Assembly: GCF_029869545.1 (NCBI RefSeq) | Contig: NZ_JARWQD010000200.1 | Location: 1-32,050 of the forward strand | Reading direction: 5' to 3' | Length of the DNA: 32,050 bases | From: Nocardia wallacei | GTDB lineage: Bacteria; Actinomycetota; Actinomycetes; Mycobacteriales; Mycobacteriaceae | In this document: positions 28,102 to 32,050 of the stretch, in pieces | Layout of the letters: each line of letters opens with the position of its first letter | Position numbering within the stretch: position 1 is the first letter of the stretch | Notes under the pieces: model-generated | What the model was told of the DNA's origin: nothing | What the model saw: only the letters and a program-made list of their open reading frames with translations | Databases searched by the model: none | Position numbers and translations under genes: made by a program

Positions 28102-28425
28102 ATGATCGGAAAATTCGAGAGCAACAAGGATCTGATCCAGGAACTGACGTCGTCCGGGGCACGGCATGTCGGCAATATCGCAACGATTATTACCGGCACG
28201 GTCGCGGACGTGACGCGCGAGATCGGGGAATGGGTCACCGACGCCATCGAGATGCGTGAGGCGGCGGCCGCGGCCCAGCGCGACAAGGAGGCCGCCGCGG
28301 AGGCGAATGTGGCGCGCGAGGAGTCCGATCCGCTGGTCGACGAGCCGCGCCAGGCCCCGCGAGTCTCCCCCGAGGAGCCGTACATCGACGCCGACGTGGA
28401 GATCGTGGATCCCGACGGGCGGTGA
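28102..28425 (+). CDS. Hypothetical protein coupled to the desaturase gene
   Basis: A 107-aa protein that starts on the base after the desaturase stop (TGAATG), so it is surely translated by coupling. Residues 1-45 form an amphipathic helical region with a semi-hydrophobic stretch (HVGNIATIITGTVADVTREI). Residues ~50-70 are Ala/Glu/Arg-rich, probably helical. The rest is acidic and Pro-rich and ends EIVDPDGR. There is no signal peptide. I know no function; a small accessory of the desaturase complex is plausible from position. Its TGA stop is followed at once by the third hairpin repeat. Confidence 0.75.
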   Translation: MIGKFESNKDLIQELTSSGARHVGNIATIITGTVADVTREIGEWVTDAIEMREAAAAAQRDKEAAAEANVAREESDPLVDEPRQAPRVSPEEPYIDADVEIVDPDGR

Positions 28426-28623
28426 TCCCGGCCAAAAGCGTGCCGGGAATGAGTGGCGGCGTGCCGGGAATGACTGGCGGGCATGTCGGGAACGCGAGTG
28501 GCAGGCACGCCGGGAACGCGAGTGGCAGGCATGCCGGGAATACGAGTGGTGGGCACGTCGGGAACGCGAGTGGTGGGCACGCTGGGAATATGAGTGGTGG
28601 GTGTGCCGGGGATACGAGGCGTG
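28426..28623 (+). repeat. Hairpin-headed tandem repeat, copy 3
   Basis: TCCCGGC (28426-28432), loop CAAAAGCGT, GCCGGGA (28442-28448) form a perfect 7-bp stem directly after TGA. Then come a 20-bp unit, a 22-bp unit and six 24-bp units (from 28480) based on GGCATGCCGGGAA plus ACGCGAGTGGCA. Variation is mostly in single bases. Open frames across the array encode only 8-residue repeats and have no start support. It lies between convergent genes. Confidence 0.88.
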
Positions 28624-28642
28624 TGGGTTGCTCGAGGGCGGC

Positions 28643-29179
28643 TCAGAATACTGGTAGGCGGCGGCGGTGTTCGGCTACGTCGGTGATCAGGTCCTGGTAG
28701 CCGTCGGCCAGCTCGGCGAGGCGGACCCATTGCAGGTGGGCCTCGCTGTCCACGCCCTGGGGGGACAGCGCGCTCACGCGCGCGGGGGTGGGCAGGCCGA
28801 GGGCGTGCTGGGCGGCAACCCACTTCGCCGCCATCCGATCGATGACGTCGCCGAGGGTCTCGGTGTGCAGCGAGGCCCCGGCCCGATGGCGGATATTGTC
28901 GGTGACCCAGGTGTTGATGCGCTCGACCAGCCGCGCCCGGGTGACGTCGATATCGTCGACGATCTGGCTGCACGCGGCCACCCGGCCGCTGGACGCGTCG
29001 GGCGCGTGCGCGGCCTGCTGCGCGTAGCGCCGCCGTTCGTGGCACTGCACCAGCGCGTGCGCGGCCGCCAGCACGGCGTGATCGCGGTCGGGGGGATCGG
29101 CCCGGAAGGCCCGCAGCAGTTCCGCCGGGGACGGAAGTTCACCGAATCCATTACGGCCACCGGCGTATTCGGACGCCAT
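28643..29179 (-). CDS. DUF4254 family protein
   Basis: A 178-aa soluble, largely alpha-helical protein. ATG 29179 is preceded by GGAGG. The DUF4254 signature is visible: DHAVLAAAHALVQCHERR near residues 33-50, VDDIDVTRARLVERINTWV near 75-93, and HTETLGDVIDRMAAKWVAA about 104-122. The short spacing of invariant Asp, Arg and His residues suggests a metal- or nucleotide-binding site, but no activity is known to me. In other actinobacteria such genes often accompany glycosyltransferases; none is adjacent here. It converges with the desaturase operon across the repeat array. Confidence 0.88.
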   Translation of the reverse strand: MASEYAGGRNGFGELPSPAELLRAFRADPPDRDHAVLAAAHALVQCHERRRYAQQAAHAPDASSGRVAACSQIVDDIDVTRARLVERINTWVTDNIRHRAGASLHTETLGDVIDRMAAKWVAAQHALGLPTPARVSALSPQGVDSEAHLQWVRLAELADGYQDLITDVAEHRRRLPVF

Positions 29180-29220
29180 GATCCCTCCACCCTCACATGT
29201 GCTCGACTGGATACGCCAGG

Positions 29221-29254
29221 GCCGAGGGGGTATCGGGGAGGGGCTCCCCTCGGC
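29221..29254. other. Hairpin in the 29180-29567 intergenic region
   Basis: GCCGAGGGG (29221-29229) pairs perfectly with CCCCTCGGC (29246-29254), loop 16 nt. It lies about 40 bp upstream of the DUF4254 start and could affect its transcription. The rest of this 388-bp gap between divergent genes shows no convincing gene. A short, very basic 44-codon frame near 29330 lacks support. Confidence 0.4.
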
Positions 29255-29567
29255 TCCGGCGCAGCCCCGCAGCCGGACATCACAGCCCACCACAAACGCT
29301 CACGGTGAAGAAACCGGGAAATCCGCGACGATGCGATGGAAGACTGTCCGGGAAAGGCGGGACATATTCAGGAAAGCGCGTCGGAAGAACCCGCGCAACC
29401 GGCTGGTGCCCAAACGCCGAACCTGCTGGACAATTGTTATACACCATTACAAGCCGGTCACATGATCGCGAAGATCGATGGTGGCGCAAGCGAGTCACCG
29501 CGACCCGGGAGCTATCGCGGCGATGCGGCCGCCGCATCGGGCCGGTCGTCCGATAGCCTGGTATTTC

Positions 29568-29888
29568 GTGTCCGCCTATGTGTCGTCCCCGGAGCTGACC
29601 TTCGGCTTCCTGTTCGCGCTGGAAGACCCCGAGCGAATCGCCGAGGTGGTGCGCAATCTGATGGAGCGCCGGACCGTGTCGGTGTTCCGGCTGGCACACG
29701 TCACCGGCGCCGCGGGACCGCCGGAGCGGTACGTGGTGAACTGGGCCGCGATTCCGCAGATCTCCATCACCACCGCCGCTCCGGAGCCCGATGAGTTGCT
29801 GGCCGATCGCACGATGCTGGTGAATGCGTTTCTCGACGACGAGGGCGGGGTAAGCCTGTACTCGTCGCAGGGCAGTATGCCCGGCTGA
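29568..29888 (+). CDS. Hypothetical protein, likely leaderless
   Basis: A 106-aa protein. The GTG at 29568 (VSAYVSSPELTFGFLFAL) was chosen because a TAGCCT -10-like box lies 9 bp upstream and no ribosome site is seen. That fits a leaderless transcript; ATG 29523 is the alternative. The protein is mixed alpha/beta with EDPERIAEVVRNLMERRTV as the clearest helix, and ends ISITTAAPEPDELLADR then LYSSQGSMPG. No signal peptide or known domain. Neighbours on both sides are on separate transcripts, so context gives no function. Confidence 0.65.
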   Translation: MSAYVSSPELTFGFLFALEDPERIAEVVRNLMERRTVSVFRLAHVTGAAGPPERYVVNWAAIPQISITTAAPEPDELLADRTMLVNAFLDDEGGVSLYSSQGSMPG

Positions 29889-30094
29889 TTTCGCAGGCGA
29901 CAGCCCGCGCCGGGAACGTGATCTCATCGCTGCCGCAGATCGTCTCGTTACCATGACCTTTCACACAGGCGCTCTCAGCGCAGTCTCAGCTACAGACCAG
30001 TGATCTGTAAGCAGGCCTGGGAATTGTGGGTTCCGGTCGTTGGTCCGACAAGGAGCTTCGACGCCAAACCTGTTCCCTACAGAGAGGTTCAACC

Positions 30095-30211
30095 ATGATC
30101 CCGGTCATCATCGATACTGGTAGTGCTGCGCTCGGCGGTCTGCTCAACACCGGAAGCGCTGCCCTCCACGGCATCCTGAACACTCTGTGGACGGGCTCCT
30201 TCGGCGGCTGA
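30095..30211 (+). CDS. 38-aa hydrophobic peptide with internal duplication
   Basis: A 38-aa peptide. ATG 30095 has GAGAGG seven bases upstream. The sequence holds two near-copies of a ten-residue unit: DTGSAALGGL (7-16) and NTGSAALHGI (18-27), followed by LNTLWTGSFGG. It is uncharged except Asp7 and His25, and could form an amphipathic or membrane-lying helix. There is no cleavable signal peptide. Small helical peptides of this size act as outer-membrane channels in some mycolata (PorA/PorH of Corynebacterium), but I see no sequence match, so that is only a thought. Eighteen bases after the stop comes the fourth hairpin repeat. The ~200-bp upstream region probably holds its promoter. Confidence 0.6.
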   Translation: MIPVIIDTGSAALGGLLNTGSAALHGILNTLWTGSFGG

Positions 30212-30229
30212 GTAGGTCGCCAGACAATC

Positions 30230-30360
30230 CCACCGCCCCGGCCAAAAGCATGCCGGGGCGGTGGTGTTCGAAGCGTGCTGGGGCAGTTGTGTTCGAAGCG
30301 TGCCGGGGCGGTGGTGTTCAAAGGATGCCGGGGCGATGTGGTGTTCGAAGCGTGCCGGGA
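30230..30360 (+). repeat. Hairpin-headed tandem repeat, copy 4
   Basis: CCACCGCCCCGGC (30230-30242) pairs over 13 bp with 30252-30264 around the loop CAAAAGCAT: the longest stem of the family. Four units of 25-27 bp follow, based on GTGGTGTTCGAAGCGTGCCG. Located between the 38-aa gene and the convergent CvnD gene. Confidence 0.88.
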
Positions 30361-30370
30361 AATGGGTAGG

Positions 30371-30973
30371 TCAACTGGCGACCGGGTGCGAAAGTCGGTG
30401 TAGCAGTACCTGTTCCAGGAGATCCACCAGGACCTGCTTGACCGATTCGCGGTCGCGGGCGTCGCATTCGACCAGGTGGATCGATTCATCGATGTCCAGC
30501 GCCTCGCGCACCTCGTCGAGTTCGAAGTGCGGGCCGTCCTCGAAACGGTTGACCGCCACGACGAATGCGGTGTTGCGCTGCTCGAAGTAGTCCAGCACCG
30601 GGTAGCAGTCCTCGACGCGGGCGGTGTCGACCAGGATCACCCCGCCCAGCGCGCCGTCGAGCAGGTCGTCCCACAGGAATTCGAACCGCTCCTGGCCCGG
30701 GGTGCCGAACAGGTACAGCACCAGCGTCCGGTCCAGGGTGATGCGGCCGAAGTCCATGGCCACGGTGGTGGTGGTCTTGTCCTCGCGGCGGCCCGGATCG
30801 TCGATACCCACCGACACCTCGGTCATGGCGGCCTCGGTGGACAGCGGCTCGATCTCGGAGATCGCGCCGATGAAGGTGGTCTTACCGACCCCGAACCCGC
30901 CGCTGACCACGATCTTGACCGAGGAGGGTGCTGGTTCTGGTGCGGCAGAAGTATTTTCAGAGTGCCCGAACAA
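30371..30973 (-). CDS. cvnD: Conservon GTPase-like protein CvnD
   Basis: About 200 aa from TTG 30973; ATG 31012 in frame would overlap the preceding gene by 56 bp and gives a Pro-rich N-terminus, so the start is open. It is a Ras-like small GTPase of the conservon type. The P-loop is GGFGVGKTT (residues 25-33 from TTG), switch I is TEAAMTEVSVGIDD, and DxxG-like LFGTPGQERFEFLWDD and the base-binding VNRF follow. In Streptomyces, CvnD binds GTP and forms a membrane-associated complex with CvnA-C resembling eukaryotic G-protein signalling. It is the last gene of the leftward conservon operon and overlaps CvnC's end. Confidence 0.92.
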   Translation of the reverse strand: MFGHSENTSAAPEPAPSSVKIVVSGGFGVGKTTFIGAISEIEPLSTEAAMTEVSVGIDDPGRREDKTTTTVAMDFGRITLDRTLVLYLFGTPGQERFEFLWDDLLDGALGGVILVDTARVEDCYPVLDYFEQRNTAFVVAVNRFEDGPHFELDEVREALDIDESIHLVECDARDRESVKQVLVDLLEQVLLHRLSHPVAS

Positions 30974-31388
30974 GATCCCGGATCCTCTCGATGGCGGCGG
31001 TGGACAGTTCATCGGCCGTGTGCACCGACGCGTGCCCGGCGGTGACCAGATCGCTGACCACGACCCGGGCCACGCCGACCGGAACGCGCAGCGCGGCGGC
31101 GATTTCGGCGACCGAATGCGGGCGCTGGCACAGCCGCACCACGGTCTGCTGCTCGAACCGCAGCGGCGCCGACAGCGCGGCGGGCGTGGCGTGTACGAGC
31201 GTTTCGATGCGCAGCCCGTCGATCAGCGGCGTAGTGCGGCCGCCGGTCATCAGGAACGGGCGCACCACGGGTTCGTCGGCGGCACGGTCCGCGTCGGCAT
31301 GCCGCGCCGCGCCGAGGGGGTCCGACCAGGGCGCCGGCTGGTTCAGCGGGATCATCCGGCGGTCGGGCAGCCGGGGCGGCTCGGTCAT
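30957..31388 (-). CDS. cvnC: Conservon DUF742 protein CvnC
   Basis: A 143-aa DUF742 protein. VRPFLMTGGRT at 42-52 is the family hallmark. The C-terminal part has a winged-helix-like pattern (VRLCQRPHSVAEIAAALRVP, VARVVVSDLVTAG). It has an extended, Pro/Asp-rich N-terminus of ~40 residues. It probably binds CvnD and CvnB and may touch DNA. ATG 31388 overlaps the CvnB stop by four bases, so translation is coupled. Confidence 0.93.
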   Translation of the reverse strand: MTEPPRLPDRRMIPLNQPAPWSDPLGAARHADADRAADEPVVRPFLMTGGRTTPLIDGLRIETLVHATPAALSAPLRFEQQTVVRLCQRPHSVAEIAAALRVPVGVARVVVSDLVTAGHASVHTADELSTAAIERIRDLVRAL

Positions 31389-31813
31389 CTGCGCAGCGAT
31401 TCTCTCAGTTCGGTGATCAGCGCCGGGGTGAGCAGCGCGCCCGCCCGGTCGGCGAGCACGGCCATCTGATAGCCGACCAGGCCCACATCGGAGTCGCTGC
31501 CCGCGATCACGCCGATGCTGCTGCCGTCGGCGATCGCCGACACCAGCAGGAATCCGCGGCGCATCTCGATCATGATCAGCTTCAGGCCCTCGAAGTCGTA
31601 GCTGCGAGAGGCGCTGCGCGACAGGCTGACCAGGCCGGACACCATGGCGGCGAGCCGGTCGGCGTCGGTGCGGTCCAGGCCGTCCGACATCGCCATCAAC
31701 AGCCCGTCCGAGGACACCGCGACCGCGTCACGCACGCCGTCGGTGGTGCGGACGAAGTCGGTGAGCATCCAGTTGAACGTGTGCGGGCCGGTGTCCGGCA
31801 GGTGCGTGGTCAC
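31385..31813 (-). CDS. cvnB: Conservon Roadblock/LC7 protein CvnB
   Basis: A 142-aa Roadblock/LC7 domain protein. FNWMLTDFVRTTDGVRDAV and VSSDGLLMAMSDGLDRTDAD are classic for CvnB. The domain acts as a GTPase partner or activator in prokaryotic MglB-like proteins. GTG 31813 is the start and overlaps the CvnA stop by 4 bp. Together with CvnA, CvnC and CvnD it forms the four-gene signalling module. Confidence 0.93.
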   Translation of the reverse strand: MTTHLPDTGPHTFNWMLTDFVRTTDGVRDAVAVSSDGLLMAMSDGLDRTDADRLAAMVSGLVSLSRSASRSYDFEGLKLIMIEMRRGFLLVSAIADGSSIGVIAGSDSDVGLVGYQMAVLADRAGALLTPALITELRESLRR

Positions 31814-32050
31814 CTGGGTTCCTCCTGTGTGGTCGATGCCGGAATCCGTTGCTGCCCATCGGATTCGCCGCGCTGATGTCCGGCGCGGAAGCCCGACAGC
31901 ATGCTGCGGACCTGATCGGGTGAGCGGTCGGCGGCGGGTGCCGCCGGGGGGCGGGGCGTGGGTGCGGGGGGGGCTCCGGCATAGCGAGTGTTACTAGCGC
32001 CCGTGAAGAGACCGGTTGTCGTACGTTGTAACACAGCTAAAGGCGTGTCA
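31810..32050 (-). CDS. cvnA: Conservon sensor kinase-like CvnA, C-terminus only
   Basis: The C-terminal ~79 residues of a protein that runs off the right edge; the frame is open to 32050. It has a Pro/Ala-rich linker and then SPDQVRSMLSGFRAGHQRG, the usual end of the CvnA histidine-kinase-like protein. The kinase and sensor parts are outside the window. The stop overlaps the GTG of cvnB. The outermost ~60 bases (from about 31990) have lower GC than the rest and read RTTTGLFTGASNTRYAG, less typical for the family, so sequence near this edge may be less reliable. Confidence 0.75.
   Translation of the reverse strand, partial: DTPLAVLQRTTTGLFTGASNTRYAGAPPAPTPRPPAAPAADRSPDQVRSMLSGFRAGHQRGESDGQQRIPASTTQEEPR

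Noticed and set aside
26401..28167. 588-codon minus-strand frame opposite the reductase and desaturase
   Set aside because: Shadow of two recognised genes; no start signal or motifs.
28480..28623. CRISPR array
   Set aside because: Units are contiguous with no unique spacers, and no cas genes are present.
28422..28700. Repeat-encoded proteins across the 24-bp array
   Set aside because: Open only because the unit is a multiple of three; no ribosome site, and the start overlaps the previous stop.

Overview
The window is high-GC actinobacterial DNA, most likely from Nocardia or a close mycolic-acid-producing relative. The reasons are the codon use (G/C at most third positions, many GTG starts), an LdtMt2-type L,D-transpeptidase, an orn / tRNA-His / HerA-like ATPase / SDR block that as I recall is kept in Mycobacterium tuberculosis (Rv2511, Rv2510c, Rv2509), a DesA3-type desaturase with its reductase, and a conservon (Cvn) locus. 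The first ~110 bases are G/C homopolymer runs that look like a poor contig end.

Left part (about 1-7755): an integrative genetic element that ends at an intact tRNA-Lys(CTT) gene (7756-7828). A tyrosine integrase lies next to the 3' end of the tRNA, in an operon with an AbrB-type protein in front and a DUF2637-like membrane protein behind. A 26-bp perfect palindrome separates this operon from the tRNA. The cargo is a compact three-gene operon: a DpdA-like guanine transglycosylase (7-deazaguanine DNA modification family), an N6-adenine-type DNA methyltransferase (NPPF motif) and a 330-aa protein of unknown function. It is preceded by a ~145-nt imperfect palindrome. Small ORFs (one apparently frameshifted, one membrane, one secreted) fill the middle. 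The other element end, and any preQ0 synthesis genes, are not in the window.

Middle (7829-23000): ordinary chromosome. In order: L,D-transpeptidase lipoprotein, YihY/BrkB membrane protein, DUF2252 protein, jelly-roll-like protein, alpha/beta hydrolase with an Asp nucleophile, secreted protein, tRNA-His with terminator, oligoribonuclease, HerA-like ATPase, LysA-type decarboxylase. Then a PadR-controlled operon reading leftwards: padR, NADPH 2,4-dienoyl-CoA reductase, VOC/glyoxalase-fold protein and probably an SDR.

Right part (23000-32050): a YefM-YoeB toxin-antitoxin pair with a perfect palindromic operator; an SDR; a TetR regulator divergent from a ferredoxin-reductase/desaturase operon with a coupled 107-aa protein; a DUF4254 protein; a 38-aa hydrophobic peptide with an internal repeat; and a conservon (CvnA C-terminus, CvnB, CvnC, CvnD) reading leftwards.

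The most unusual signal is a repeat family at four places between 24.7 and 30.4 kb. Each copy starts with a hairpin whose loop (CAAAAGCAT or one base off) is conserved while the stem changes on both sides together, followed by tandem copies of the 3' stem arm with a locus-specific spacer. Three copies follow + strand stop codons, two of them abutting the TGA; the fourth lies inside the ferredoxin reductase reading frame as in-frame 21-bp repeats.
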